Source: Flavobacteriaceae bacterium (lineage in GTDB: Bacteria > Bacteroidota > Bacteroidia > Flavobacteriales > Flavobacteriaceae). From it: a stretch of DNA of 64,000 nucleotides. Position numbers and translations under genes: made by a program. Location: NCBI GenBank assembly GCA_028284005.1, contig JANQSO010000006.1, forward strand, positions 179,184-243,183, given 5' to 3'. A model generated the notes under the pieces. The model had not been told where the DNA came from and searched no databases. It saw only the letters and a list, made by a program, of their open reading frames with translations. Shown here in pieces: positions 42,848-52,380 of the stretch (its first letter is position 1; each line of letters begins with the position of its first letter).

Positions 42848-44410
42848 TTTTGCAATGTTCACTGCACGGGTTTCCCGTATCACTGTAACTTTTACCTGTC
42901 CGGGATATGTCATATCCGTTTGGATCTTTTGTGAAATCTCGAATGAGAGTTGAGCAGCTTTTTCATCACTCACTTTTTCGCTCTCTACCATTACACGTAA
43001 TTCGCGTCCCGCCTGAATTGCATAGGCTTTATTTACGCCTCCAAACCCAAAAGCAATATCTTCAAGGTCTTTTAATCTTTGAATATAGGAATCCAGTACT
43101 TGTCTTCTCGCACCGGGTCTGGCACCACTAATAGCATCACAGACCTGTACAATTGGTGACAGCAGGCTTGTCATTTCTATTTCATCATGGTGAGCTCCAA
43201 TGGCATTACAGACTTCCGGTTTTTCTCCATATTTTTCGGCCCATTGCATTCCTAAAATTGCATGAGGCACTTCGGTTTCGGTTTCGGGGACCTTACCTAT
43301 ATCATGTAATAATCCGGCACGTTTGGCCAATTTTGGATTCAATCCCAATTCGCTCGCCATTACTCCACAAAGCTTTGCTACCTCCCGGGAGTGCTGAAGA
43401 AGGTTCTGTCCATAAGAAGAGCGATATTTCATACGTCCTACTGCCTTGATCAATTCCGGCTGCAGGCCGTGAATTCCAAGGTCGATCACGGTTCGTTTTC
43501 CTACTTCAATAATTTCTTCTTCGATCTGCTTAGTGGTCTTCTTCACGATCTCTTCAATTCGGGCAGGGTGGATACGCCCGTCCGTTACCAGCTTATGCAA
43601 TGATAAACGAGCTACTTCACGTCTTACCGAGTCGAAACAAGAAAGAATAATAGCTTCAGGAGTATCATCGACAATGATCTCGACGCCGGTAGCTGCTTCA
43701 ATAGCACGTATATTTCGCCCTTCACGGCCAATGATCCTTCCTTTTACATCATCACTTTCAAGATTGAATACCGAAACACAATTCTCTACGGCTTCTTCAG
43801 TTCCTATGCGCTGTATGGTATTGATAATGATCTTCTTAGCCTCTTGCTGTGCAGTCATTTTAGCTTCTTCAACTGAGGATTGTATGTAAGCCATTGCACT
43901 GGTCTTCGCTTCTTCCCGTAAGTTCTCAACGAGCTGGTCTTTTGCATCTTCTGCCGAAAGGCTGGAGATAACTTCCAATTGCTCAATCTGACTTCTGTGA
44001 AGCTTTTCAACTTCATTTTTCTTCTTTTCCAGAAAAGCCAGCCTCTCTGTATAATCTTTTTGTTTTGCTTCTACTTCGGCGTTTAATTTTTTATTTTTTG
44101 AAAGTTCATTAGAAACCTGGGATTCTTTATCCCTAACCCGCTTTTCCACCTCCGAGATTTTCTTTTCACGACTTAAAATTACTTTTTCGTGCTCGGATTT
44201 TAGCTCTATAAACTTTTCTTTTGCCTGTAATATCTTGTCTTTCCTTACTGTCTCCGCATCAGCCTTTGCCTCCTTAAGTATGGAAGCCGCATTCTTTTTT
44301 GCAGATTTAATAAGCTGCGATGCATTATTCCTTTCAAAGAATTTTGCAATTAGAAAGCCGACTGTTACTCCTACTACTGATGCTATAATGAGTGTTATTA
44401 TATTGTCCAT
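42845..44410 (-). CDS. rny: Ribonuclease Y
   Basis: Membrane-bound endoribonuclease that starts mRNA decay. The 521-residue protein has an N-terminal transmembrane helix ([19 protein letters not shown]), a long coiled coil to about residue 200, a KH domain ([19 protein letters not shown]), and an HD domain with [20 protein letters not shown] and AHHDEIE. Length is standard. On the minus strand, upstream of it, is a structured RNA candidate and then zapA. Confidence 0.96.
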   Translation of the reverse strand: MDNIITLIIASVVGVTVGFLIAKFFERNNASQLIKSAKKNAASILKEAKADAETVRKDKILQAKEKFIELKSEHEKVILSREKKISEVEKRVRDKESQVSNELSKNKKLNAEVEAKQKDYTERLAFLEKKKNEVEKLHRSQIEQLEVISSLSAEDAKDQLVENLREEAKTSAMAYIQSSVEEAKMTAQQEAKKIIINTIQRIGTEEAVENCVSVFNLESDDVKGRIIGREGRNIRAIEAATGVEIIVDDTPEAIILSCFDSVRREVARLSLHKLVTDGRIHPARIEEIVKKTTKQIEEEIIEVGKRTVIDLGIHGLQPELIKAVGRMKYRSSYGQNLLQHSREVAKLCGVMASELGLNPKLAKRAGLLHDIGKVPETETEVPHAILGMQWAEKYGEKPEVCNAIGAHHDEIEMTSLLSPIVQVCDAISGARPGARRQVLDSYIQRLKDLEDIAFGFGGVNKAYAIQAGRELRVMVESEKVSDEKAAQLSFEISQKIQTDMTYPGQVKVTVIRETRAVNIAK

Positions 44411-44431
44411 TTTGAGTCCTGTTTTTGTGTA

Positions 44432-44607
44432 AAAAAAAAGCCTACATTAATAGTGGCATTTTGAATAAACTCCTTAAAAACAAGTTTAGGGCTAACAAGC
44501 TGATCAAGTATCCGCTCAAAGACGGCACGCTTTTACAACTTCAACTCACCCTTTTTAAAGAATCGTGTTGAGTTTACCAAAAATAATATTAATGTAGGCA
44601 GTAACCT
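44432..44607 (-). ncRNA. ssrS: 6S RNA candidate (ssrS)
   Basis: In the 215-bp gap between zapA and rny, GCCTACATTAATA (44440-44452) and TATTAATGTAGGC (44587-44599) are perfect complements, 13 bp, enclosing about 134 nt. Inside, TAAACTC near the 5' side and GAGTTTA near the 3' side give a second helix, leaving bulges: a long irregular rod as in 6S RNA, which binds RNA polymerase. On the minus strand the closing stem is followed at once by nine T, a terminator. ssrS is next to zapA in E. coli, same orientation. No -7 box is seen just upstream, so it may be processed from the zapA transcript. The plus-strand alternative also has a T tract but a weaker one. Confidence 0.6.
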
Positions 44608-44625
44608 TTTTTATTTAAAAGAACG

Positions 44626-44916
44626 TTATGATAAATGTTCATGCAGCAATTGATTTAAAGCTTCTAGCTTTTCTTCAATATGTTGCGTATCTGTTTCTTT
44701 ATCAATTCCCTTTTGCTCCACCTGAGCAGCAAATTGTAATGCGCACATTGCGAGTACATCCTGCTTGTCTCTTACGGCATAGCTTTTCTCAAACCGCTTA
44801 ATCATTTCTTCTATCTTTTTAGTGGCTTTTCTCAGCCCTTCTTCCTGCTTTGGGTTGATGGTTAAAGGATATACCCTGTCTGCAATAGATAGCTTTATTT
44901 TTAGTTGGTCTGACAT
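44626..44916 (-). CDS. zapA: Cell division protein ZapA
   Basis: A 96-residue FtsZ-associated protein that bundles FtsZ filaments. The family start MSDQLKIKLSIADRVYPLTINPKQEEGLRKA, followed by a helical C-terminal part that forms the coiled coil (QDVLAMCALQFAAQVEQKGID), matches ZapA. Ten nt after the coiled-coil gene above it, so the two are cotranscribed. A 6S-like RNA candidate follows downstream. Confidence 0.88.
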   Translation of the reverse strand: MSDQLKIKLSIADRVYPLTINPKQEEGLRKATKKIEEMIKRFEKSYAVRDKQDVLAMCALQFAAQVEQKGIDKETDTQHIEEKLEALNQLLHEHLS

Positions 44917-44925
44917 TGTTTCGAT

Positions 44926-45216
44926 TTATTCGGAAAGCTGAGTGATACATTGATCAATTTCCCGAACTAATGCATTTATTTTGAGTTTTGTTTCTCGTTT
45001 ATATTGGTCGCTGCCAAGTATTGAATTTGCCAATTTTAACGAACTGCATTTGTCGCGCCATTCTTCAATATCAATTTGATATTGATCCTGTGCAGACTTC
45101 GAAACTTTTAATTCTTCCTCTAATCTTTGGTTAGCTTGCTTCAACTTTTCATATCTATGTAGCAATTTACTAATCCTATTTTCAAGAGAATCAACAATTT
45201 CTGATAAGTCGCTCAT
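44926..45216 (-). CDS. Coiled-coil protein, possibly ZapB-like
   Basis: A 96-residue protein that is almost entirely predicted coiled coil (ISKLLHRYEKLKQANQRLEEELKVSK, residues 15-40). ZapB of E. coli is a similar small coiled coil that works with ZapA, but sequence similarity cannot be claimed; C-terminal KINALVREIDQCITQL is conserved-looking. It lies 9 nt upstream of zapA with its own TTG/TAnnTTTG promoter (45243-45273). Role in division is inferred from this linkage. Confidence 0.72.
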   Translation of the reverse strand: MSDLSEIVDSLENRISKLLHRYEKLKQANQRLEEELKVSKSAQDQYQIDIEEWRDKCSSLKLANSILGSDQYKRETKLKINALVREIDQCITQLSE

Positions 45217-45242
45217 TAAAATTTATTTCAATACTGCTAACA

Positions 45243-45273
45243 CAAAGTTAACACACATGGGTAAATATGACAA
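45243..45273 (-). promoter_or_regulatory. Bacteroidetes-type promoter of the zapA operon
   Basis: TTG at 45273-45271, about a 20-nt spacer, then TAACTTTG at 45250-45243 on the minus strand. The leader to ATG 45216 is about 22 nt. Confidence 0.7.
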
Positions 45274-45360
45274 CTCTTTTCTATAATTTTTTGTATTATT
45301 GAATTTCATTCACAATAAAAATACTTACTCCCCATTAATCTATAACGTATTATAATTTTT

Positions 45361-47052
45361 ATGAAGGCTACAAAATTGATCTTGATACTGTTTTTTCTGG
45401 GAGTAACAGTTTACAGTCAAAAAGCTATACCAACAGATTACTTTTCATATCCATTGGATATTCCCCTTATTCTTTCCGGAAGTTTTGGTGAATTGCGAAG
45501 TAACCACTTCCATAGTGGCCTGGATATTAAAACCCAGCAAAAAGAAGGCTTCCCTATTTATGCACCGGCAGATGGCTATGTAAAACGTATCAAAGTGGCT
45601 CATTATGGTTATGGCAAAGCACTGTATATACAGCATCCTAATGGATTTAGTACTGTGTATGCGCACCTTCAGAATTATGCGGGAGCTATTCGAAATTATG
45701 TAAAGGACAACCAGTATAAAAAGGAAACGTACGAGATCGAGCTTTTTCCTGACGAAACAATGCTCCGGGTAAGCAAAGGAGACGTTATTGGTTACTCCGG
45801 AAATAGTGGCAGCAGTGGCGGCCCGCATCTACATTTTGAAATCCGTGATGCAGCTTCCCGTCCTATGAACCCTTTGCTTTTTGGGATCGAGATTCCCGAT
45901 ACCAAAAAACCTATAGTTAACTCTGTATTTGCATACCCCGTTGGAAATGATGCGCATGTAAATCAATCACAAAATTCACAAAAACTTCGGCTTATTTTAC
46001 AAAAAGATGGCTCTTACAGGTCCGAAAAGATCTCCGCTTTTGGAAAGATCGGTTTTGGAATTTCTACCTACGACCAGCAAAACGGAGCTTCTAACAAGAA
46101 CGGGGTTTATGAAATAAAGACTACTTATAACGGGACTGAACAGTTTAATGTACTATTTGAAAAGTTTTCTTTCGATGAGACCCGTTACCTTAACAGGTTT
46201 ATTGACTATGGCTATTGGAGAAACAATAAAAGCCGGGTTCAAAAATTATTCAGACAACCCAATAATCCCTTGAGTGTCATTAAAAATGAGGTGGATAATG
46301 GCTATATCTCTGTTGAAGATGGCCTTACGTCAAATTATACGATTCAGGTTACAGATTATAAGAACAATGAAATAACTATTTCAATTCCCATTGAAGGTAA
46401 GAACGATACTATTTTAAATGCGAGAACTACCATGGAGACCGAGGACTATATCTATGCAGACCAGGCTACCTCTATTTCGAAAGGGAAATTCAATATCTAT
46501 ATTCCTCCCAATAGTCTATATGAAGATACCTATCTGGATATTGAAGTTAAAGGAGATACACTTAAATTCCATGAAGATGTAGTACCCATTCATAAAAACA
46601 TAACTATTACTGTAGACGCATCCAATTACAATGCTGCAGACATAGGCAAGTTGTATTTGGGAAGGATCAATTACAAAGGGGAGCCCTATTACAATACTAC
46701 TTTCCGTAAAGGGAAAAAGCTTTCTGCCCGCACCAGGACCTTTGGGTCTTATATTCTGGCCATGGATACTATAGTGCCTTCTATTAAACCTGTAAATTTT
46801 AGTGATGGTAAATGGGTAAGCAATAATAAAACCCTAAAAATCAAGGCTGAAGACGATCTAAGTGGCATCAGTAGCTATCGTGCAACTGTAAATGGAAAAT
46901 TCATCTTAATGGAATATAATTACAAAAAAGACGTTTTAACCTATAATTTTGACGATAATGTAATTAACGAAACAGAAAATAATTTGAAGCTAATTGTTGT
47001 AGATAATGTGGGAAATAGTGCTACATTTGAGGCAACTTTTTTCAGAAAATAA
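45361..47052 (+). CDS. M23 family metallopeptidase
   Basis: A 563-residue exported protein, signal peptide residues 1-20. The lysostaphin-type Zn-peptidase motif HxxxD is H51/D55 (NHFHSGLDI), H102 lies in YAHLQ, and H156/H158 lie in GGPHLHFE. It probably cleaves peptidoglycan cross-links. About 400 C-terminal residues form beta-rich domains of unknown role, longer than the usual M23 enzymes. It lies 15 nt before the TonB receptor gene and is likely cotranscribed with it. Confidence 0.92.
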   Translation: MKATKLILILFFLGVTVYSQKAIPTDYFSYPLDIPLILSGSFGELRSNHFHSGLDIKTQQKEGFPIYAPADGYVKRIKVAHYGYGKALYIQHPNGFSTVYAHLQNYAGAIRNYVKDNQYKKETYEIELFPDETMLRVSKGDVIGYSGNSGSSGGPHLHFEIRDAASRPMNPLLFGIEIPDTKKPIVNSVFAYPVGNDAHVNQSQNSQKLRLILQKDGSYRSEKISAFGKIGFGISTYDQQNGASNKNGVYEIKTTYNGTEQFNVLFEKFSFDETRYLNRFIDYGYWRNNKSRVQKLFRQPNNPLSVIKNEVDNGYISVEDGLTSNYTIQVTDYKNNEITISIPIEGKNDTILNARTTMETEDYIYADQATSISKGKFNIYIPPNSLYEDTYLDIEVKGDTLKFHEDVVPIHKNITITVDASNYNAADIGKLYLGRINYKGEPYYNTTFRKGKKLSARTRTFGSYILAMDTIVPSIKPVNFSDGKWVSNNKTLKIKAEDDLSGISSYRATVNGKFILMEYNYKKDVLTYNFDDNVINETENNLKLIVVDNVGNSATFEATFFRK

Positions 47053-47067
47053 TCATACTATTTACTT

Positions 47068-49536
47068 TTGAAAACAAAAAACGTACTACCACTACTTCTA
47101 TTTTTATTTGTAACAGCAACATTTATTGCTCAAAATGCGACCGTAAAAGGGGTCCTTTTGGATGAAAATAATAAACCTTTACCGGGTGTTAATATTCTAA
47201 AAAGTACAGGCGGAGGAACTCAATCCGATATAAACGGTTATTATTTAATTGAAATTCCGGCCAATCAGAGCGTAACTCTTACCTTTTCATATGTAGGGTT
47301 CAAAAATGTGGAGTTAACCATTACGTTAGATCCTAATGCCGACTATGAGGTTAATCCTGTCATGAAAACCGATATTGCCCAGATAGGCGAAGTTGTGATC
47401 TCGAGAAAAAGAGAAAGGCAAATTGAAGGTATTCTAACAATAAGCCCGGATGTGATCAGGAAAATGGTAGGTGCCAATGCCGGAGTGGAAAATCTCCTGA
47501 AGTCACTACCGGGAGTGAGTGGAAATGACGAATTAAGTACACAATACAATGTTAGAGGAGGTAATTATGATGAAAATCTGGTGTACGTAAATGATATTGA
47601 GGTTTACCGCCCTTTTTTAATTAGAAGCGGGCAACAGGAAGGACTCAGTTTTGTAAATAGTGAGCTTACACGCTCTGTAGACTTTTCAGCAGGAGGGTTT
47701 CAGGCAAAATATGGCGATAAGCTGTCTTCGGTACTGGATATAGAATATCGGCAGCCGGTTGACTTTGGTGCATCGGCAGATATCAGCCTTTTAGGGGCAA
47801 GCGTTTCGGTAGAAGGGATTTCAAAAAGTGAACGCTTACGTGGAATCGTAGGACTACGATATAGAGATAACAGCTTGTTTGTAGAAGCGAAGCAGACCGA
47901 AACCAATTTCAAACCGAAATTTGCAGATGCACAAACGTACCTTACCTATAAATTCACTAATAAGTTCGAGCTGGGGTTTCTGGGTAATGTTTCTATAAAC
48001 GATTACAACTACAAGCCATTAACACGGCAAACCAATTTTGGTACGCTTGCAGATCCTGTTGCTTTATTGGTTTTTTATGAAGGGCAGGAAGAAGATCGCT
48101 ACAACACATTTTTTGGTGCTTTAAAAGGTACTTATGTCGCTTCAGACACCTATACTGCAAAATTCATCGCTTCGGCATATCAAACCACAGAGCAAGAGTA
48201 TTTTGACATTTTAGCCGAATACCGCCTCGGTGAAGTAAATACGGACATTGGGGGTGAAAACCTGGGCGAAGTAGAATTTACTGAAGGAATTGGAGGTCAA
48301 TTGACCCACGCGAGAAATGACCTGGATGCCCTTATAATAAATGTTGAACATAAGGGTAATATTTCATTGAAGGAAAATAAAATTGAATACGGTATTAAGT
48401 ATACACGTGAAGATATACGGGACCGCGTACAGGAATACGAGATCATTGACTCTGCAGGATTTTCCATACGCCCTCCCATCATAGATTTTATAAACGAGCA
48501 GCCTTATACTCCTTTTGATGCTCCTATAGTCCCTTTTACAGATATAAGAGCCCAAAACGATGTGCAAATTGACCGGATCTCCGGTTACGCGCAATGGAGC
48601 CGTAGAGATACACTTGGCAATAACACAAAGTTATGGTTAAATGCAGGTGTCCGGGCTCATAACTGGACCGTAAATGGAGATGGGATCACGAGTACGACTC
48701 AAACGGTTTTTAGCCCAAGAGGGCAAATCGCGTTAAAACCGGATTGGGAAATGGACATGCTTTTCAGGCTATCCGGCGGATTGTACCACCAACCTCCTTT
48801 TTACAGAGAATTACGTGATTCGACAGGTACAGTACGCCCCGGAGTGAAAGCACAACAATCTGTACACATCGTATTAGGAAATGATTATAGTTTCGACCTA
48901 TGGGAAAGGCCTTTTACGCTAAGTTCCGAAGCATATTATAAAAGCCTTACCGATGTAAACCCGTATACCCTGGAAAATGTTAGGATAAGGTACCGTGCCA
49001 GAAACAATGCAGTAGCCTACGCATACGGTATCGATTTGCGTTTGGCAGGTGAGTTTGTGCCCGGTACGGAAAGCTGGGTAAGCTTTGGCTATCTAAAAAC
49101 CGAGGAAAATATTGAAGATAGAGGTTATATCTTCCGCCCTACAGACCAAAGACTAAAGTTTGGAGTATTATTCCAGGATTACGTAAAAATAATTCCCGAC
49201 CTTAAAATGTATTTGAATATGGTGTATAATACCGGACTTCCGGGAGGCTCTCCAAGCTATGCCGACCCATACGATTTTCAAACAAGGCTACCGGATTACA
49301 AGCGTGCCGATGTTGGGGTTTCCTATGTAATTGTAAGTAAGGACAAGCTACGTGATAGTGGTTGGTTAAAGCCATTTAAAGAGTTAACTATTGGAGCGGA
49401 GATCTTCAACATCTTCGATGTGAGAAACTCGATCACAAATACTTTTGTAAGAGATGTGTATACAAAAGTTCAGTATTCTGTTCCTAACTTTTTAACACCA
49501 AGGGTCTTTAATGTACGGGCTACTATGAAGTTTTAA
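47068..49536 (+). CDS. TonB-dependent receptor with carboxypeptidase-like N-terminal domain
   Basis: An 822-residue outer membrane receptor. Signal peptide, then a CarboxypepD_reg-like domain (KGVLLDENNKPLPGVNILKS), a plug (NLLKSLPGVSGNDELSTQYNVRGGNYDENLVYVNDIEVYRPF) and a barrel ending in an aromatic residue (ATMKF). Start is TTG at 47068. No SusD partner follows, so the ligand is unknown; it may be iron or a polymer. Stop abuts the convergent cysteine desulfurase stop. Confidence 0.9.
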   Translation: MKTKNVLPLLLFLFVTATFIAQNATVKGVLLDENNKPLPGVNILKSTGGGTQSDINGYYLIEIPANQSVTLTFSYVGFKNVELTITLDPNADYEVNPVMKTDIAQIGEVVISRKRERQIEGILTISPDVIRKMVGANAGVENLLKSLPGVSGNDELSTQYNVRGGNYDENLVYVNDIEVYRPFLIRSGQQEGLSFVNSELTRSVDFSAGGFQAKYGDKLSSVLDIEYRQPVDFGASADISLLGASVSVEGISKSERLRGIVGLRYRDNSLFVEAKQTETNFKPKFADAQTYLTYKFTNKFELGFLGNVSINDYNYKPLTRQTNFGTLADPVALLVFYEGQEEDRYNTFFGALKGTYVASDTYTAKFIASAYQTTEQEYFDILAEYRLGEVNTDIGGENLGEVEFTEGIGGQLTHARNDLDALIINVEHKGNISLKENKIEYGIKYTREDIRDRVQEYEIIDSAGFSIRPPIIDFINEQPYTPFDAPIVPFTDIRAQNDVQIDRISGYAQWSRRDTLGNNTKLWLNAGVRAHNWTVNGDGITSTTQTVFSPRGQIALKPDWEMDMLFRLSGGLYHQPPFYRELRDSTGTVRPGVKAQQSVHIVLGNDYSFDLWERPFTLSSEAYYKSLTDVNPYTLENVRIRYRARNNAVAYAYGIDLRLAGEFVPGTESWVSFGYLKTEENIEDRGYIFRPTDQRLKFGVLFQDYVKIIPDLKMYLNMVYNTGLPGGSPSYADPYDFQTRLPDYKRADVGVSYVIVSKDKLRDSGWLKPFKELTIGAEIFNIFDVRNSITNTFVRDVYTKVQYSVPNFLTPRVFNVRATMKF

Positions 49537-50685
49537 TTAGCTCTCAATAAATGTCTTCAGGACATCAACTACGTAATCTACTTCTTCTTTTGTATTAAAA
49601 CTTGAGAAAGAAAAGCGAATGGAAGGCTTTTCCAGGTCTTCTTCGGAAAGAATTTCACGCAATACATGAGAACCTTTGTCACTACCACTTTGGCAGGCGC
49701 TTCCTTTGGAACAGGCAATTCCGTTAAGGTCCATCTGAAATAAAAGCAATAAAGATTTTTCGGCAGAAATAGGAAGGCAAACATTCAATAAAGTATATGT
49801 ACTGTTCTCATTGTCCTCACAGCCGCCATTGAACTTCACTCCGGGAATCTCAGAAGTTATTCTCTCCTTAAAATAATCCTTTATTTCGGTAATGTATTTT
49901 CGTTCCTTTTCCAGGTTTAGATAGGATAATTTTAAAGCTTCAGCCATTCCTGCAATAGCATAAACAGCCTCTGTTCCGGCTCGAAGTCCTCTTTCCTGTG
50001 CTCCTCCGTGAATAATTGGCCTTAATCCGGAATTTTTACGTACAAATGCAAAACCGGCACCTTTTGGTCCGTGAAATTTATGTGCAGCTACCGTTGCAAA
50101 GTCAACAGGGACTTCAGAAAGATCCAATTCATAATGTCCAACAGACTGTACGGTATCGCTATGAAATAACGTATCGTACTTTTTACACATATCTGCTACC
50201 TTTTTTATGTCAAGTATATTGCCAATTTCATTATTTACATGCATCAAGCTCACCAAGGTCTTGTATGAGCCATCTTTTAACAATTCTTCCAGATGGTCGT
50301 AATTCACAGCGCCACAATCGTCTAGCTTAACATAATCAACTTTGATCCCATGATCTTCTTCCAAACTGCTAACCGTATGCAATACTGCATGGTGTTCTAT
50401 TTTACTGGTGATAATTCTGGTAACTCCAAGGTCCCTCACACAACTATTTAGTATTAAATTATCGGCTTCGGTACCTCCGGAAGTAAATATTATTTCGGCA
50501 GCCGAGACATTTAAATAACCTGCAATCTCTTTTCTTGCATTTTCAAGTAATGATTTAGATGATCTTCCATAAGAGTGTGTAGATGAAGGGTTTCCATATT
50601 CTGTTTTTAAAACTTCAGAAATACATGTAATAACTTCACTTCTCAATTGGGTTGTAGCTGCGCTATCGAAATATACTTTTTTCAT
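49537..50685 (-). CDS. Cysteine desulfurase (IscS/NifS family)
   Basis: PLP enzyme that takes sulfur from cysteine for Fe-S clusters or thio-modification. The 382-residue protein has YFDSAATTQLRSEV, GNPSSTHSYGRSSK, the lysine in VAAHKFHGPKGAGF, and the sulfur-carrying Cys in GSACQSGSDKGSHV. Group I type. A TATTTTTG box ends only 5 nt before the ATG, so the mRNA may be leaderless. No iscU or suf genes are nearby. Confidence 0.92.
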   Translation of the reverse strand: MKKVYFDSAATTQLRSEVITCISEVLKTEYGNPSSTHSYGRSSKSLLENARKEIAGYLNVSAAEIIFTSGGTEADNLILNSCVRDLGVTRIITSKIEHHAVLHTVSSLEEDHGIKVDYVKLDDCGAVNYDHLEELLKDGSYKTLVSLMHVNNEIGNILDIKKVADMCKKYDTLFHSDTVQSVGHYELDLSEVPVDFATVAAHKFHGPKGAGFAFVRKNSGLRPIIHGGAQERGLRAGTEAVYAIAGMAEALKLSYLNLEKERKYITEIKDYFKERITSEIPGVKFNGGCEDNENSTYTLLNVCLPISAEKSLLLLFQMDLNGIACSKGSACQSGSDKGSHVLREILSEEDLEKPSIRFSFSSFNTKEEVDYVVDVLKTFIES

Positions 50686-50690
50686 AGTCG

Positions 50691-50698
50691 CAAAAATA
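50691..50698 (-). promoter_or_regulatory. -7 element of the cysteine desulfurase promoter
   Basis: TATTTTTG on the minus strand, with a TTT about 17 nt upstream. The start site would be at or within a nucleotide or two of the ATG at 50685. Confidence 0.55.
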
Positions 50699-50779
50699 CA
50701 TATTAAAATATTTTTAAAGGGATAGAATTATAAAGAAATGTGTTACTTTGTATTTGTTCAGAATTTTTCAGAAAAAACT

Positions 50780-51640
50780 ATGAAAAAACTACTTGTGCTA
50801 ATAGCGCTTTTTGGCCTTCTGCATTCCTGTAATGACGGAGATATTATTGTAACTACTTTTGACTTTGACGACGCCAGTCTTGAAACCTGTGGAGATGTTG
50901 GCGCTTATGTGTTCTATAAAATAAACGGTACATCTGCTGAAAGCATCTCATTAAGCATAAGCACCACAGATGAACTATTTCTGGAAAGCAGCACATTGGA
51001 GATCAGCCTCGACGGAACTGCCAATGTCGTTAACTACCGCAATTATAATGGAGAGATCACCGGGGACTACTTTTGCAATAACATACCTCCTACCAGTCCT
51101 GCTGTAACTGCTGATTACGTAGGTGCTTCGGGCCTGGCAACACTAATCACTGTAACTACCCTGGATGATAACGACACCCTGGAAGAGGATGTAAGCAGTG
51201 AGCTTGACACTGATAATGACGGCCTATTGAATTTTTATGATTTTGACGATGACGGAGATAATGTCCCAACGGCACTGGAAATTGGTGATGATACTGAAAA
51301 CCCTCAAGATTCTGATGGAGATGGCTTAAAAGATTATCTCGATCCCGATGATGATAATGATGGTGTATTAACGCGTTATGAAGCAGGAGGAACTTTAAGT
51401 CCCACGTCTGTTATTACAGATACTTCCGTAGGACCCGATTATTTAAATCCTGCAATTGCCAATGCAGTAGTAATTGACGAATATCGTTCTCACACCTATA
51501 ACCGCTCTAGTAATATTAGTTTGTTCCTATCTAATTTAGTGTTGACAAATGACAGTGAAGAAATTATTCAGGAATCGCTGGACCTGGGAGAAAAGCAAAA
51601 TGTGGTGGACAGAACAGAGACCATTACTCCGGAGTTTTAA
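50780..51640 (+). CDS. Lipoprotein with thrombospondin type 3-like calcium repeats
   Basis: A 286-residue lipoprotein, ATG at 50780 chosen because it gives MKKLLVLIALFGLLHSC with the lipidated Cys at 17. The middle has Asp-rich repeats DTDNDGLLNFYD, DDDGDNVPTALE, DSDGDGLKDYLD and DDDNDGVLTRYE, matching TSP3-type calcium-binding loops. The rest is beta-rich with no catalytic motif. Probably a surface or periplasmic calcium-stabilised protein. Its stop overlaps the convergent Smr gene stop by 4 nt. Confidence 0.82.
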   Translation: MKKLLVLIALFGLLHSCNDGDIIVTTFDFDDASLETCGDVGAYVFYKINGTSAESISLSISTTDELFLESSTLEISLDGTANVVNYRNYNGEITGDYFCNNIPPTSPAVTADYVGASGLATLITVTTLDDNDTLEEDVSSELDTDNDGLLNFYDFDDDGDNVPTALEIGDDTENPQDSDGDGLKDYLDPDDDNDGVLTRYEAGGTLSPTSVITDTSVGPDYLNPAIANAVVIDEYRSHTYNRSSNISLFLSNLVLTNDSEEIIQESLDLGEKQNVVDRTETITPEF

Positions 51641-52191
51641 ACTCCGGGCTTTTTGCTCTGAAAAATATATACTTCTGTAGCCCCACGGCCATATTTTTGG
51701 TAATCGGCGTCGTAAAATTGCAGGTTATCGTACCTCTTGAACAAAAATTCCAGTTCTGCCTTCAGTACACCCTCTCCAATACCATGTATGAATACAATCC
51801 GCTGTATTCGCTTCTTCATAGCAAATTCCAGCTGCCTTTTCGCTGTATCGACCTGTATCGTTAGCATGTCATAATTACTAAGCCCTTTTTGGTCGTTTAC
51901 CAGTTGATGTATATGAAGATCCACCACCATTGGCGGTAAAACACGCTCTTTAGGCTTAACTTTCTTCGAATTTTTGTTCTTCTTGGTTTCTTTTTCGGAA
52001 ATTATTTCTGAAATAGTTTGAGTAAAAATTTCCTTGTTTGAAAGTGCTCCGGGCTGTACAACCAATTCGTTCTTAGAATATTGCATCTCGAAACCATCTA
52101 CTGTAAGAATGGTAGCGTCATCCCCTTTCAATGCTGTGATCACACCAATAATGTCCTCATCTAAAACAGCAACTTTATCACCAATTTTCAT
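51637..52191 (-). CDS. Smr domain-containing protein
   Basis: A 184-residue protein with an N-terminal small beta domain (VAVLDEDIIGVITALKGD), a charged linker, and a C-terminal Smr domain, VVDLHIHQL with the motif DLHxH and FIHGIGEGVLKAEL. Smr domains are nucleases found in MutS2 and as stand-alone proteins, acting on RNA or DNA branch structures. Its substrate is not known. It faces the TSP3 lipoprotein gene with a 4-nt stop overlap. Confidence 0.88.
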   Translation of the reverse strand: MKIGDKVAVLDEDIIGVITALKGDDATILTVDGFEMQYSKNELVVQPGALSNKEIFTQTISEIISEKETKKNKNSKKVKPKERVLPPMVVDLHIHQLVNDQKGLSNYDMLTIQVDTAKRQLEFAMKKRIQRIVFIHGIGEGVLKAELEFLFKRYDNLQFYDADYQKYGRGATEVYIFQSKKPGV

Positions 52192-52380
52192 ATAAAGAGC
52201 ACCAAATTTTGAAGGAAAATACTTGTTTTTTCTAAACTTTTTGTAGGAAATTTATAACATTTTGAGTGCTAAAATTATAGGATTTTTTGTGGATTATACA
52301 TAATTATTGAAAAATATTTTTAAATTTACCCCGGAAATGGTAAGATTTTCCCCCAAAATTAACCATATAAACCAGTAAAA

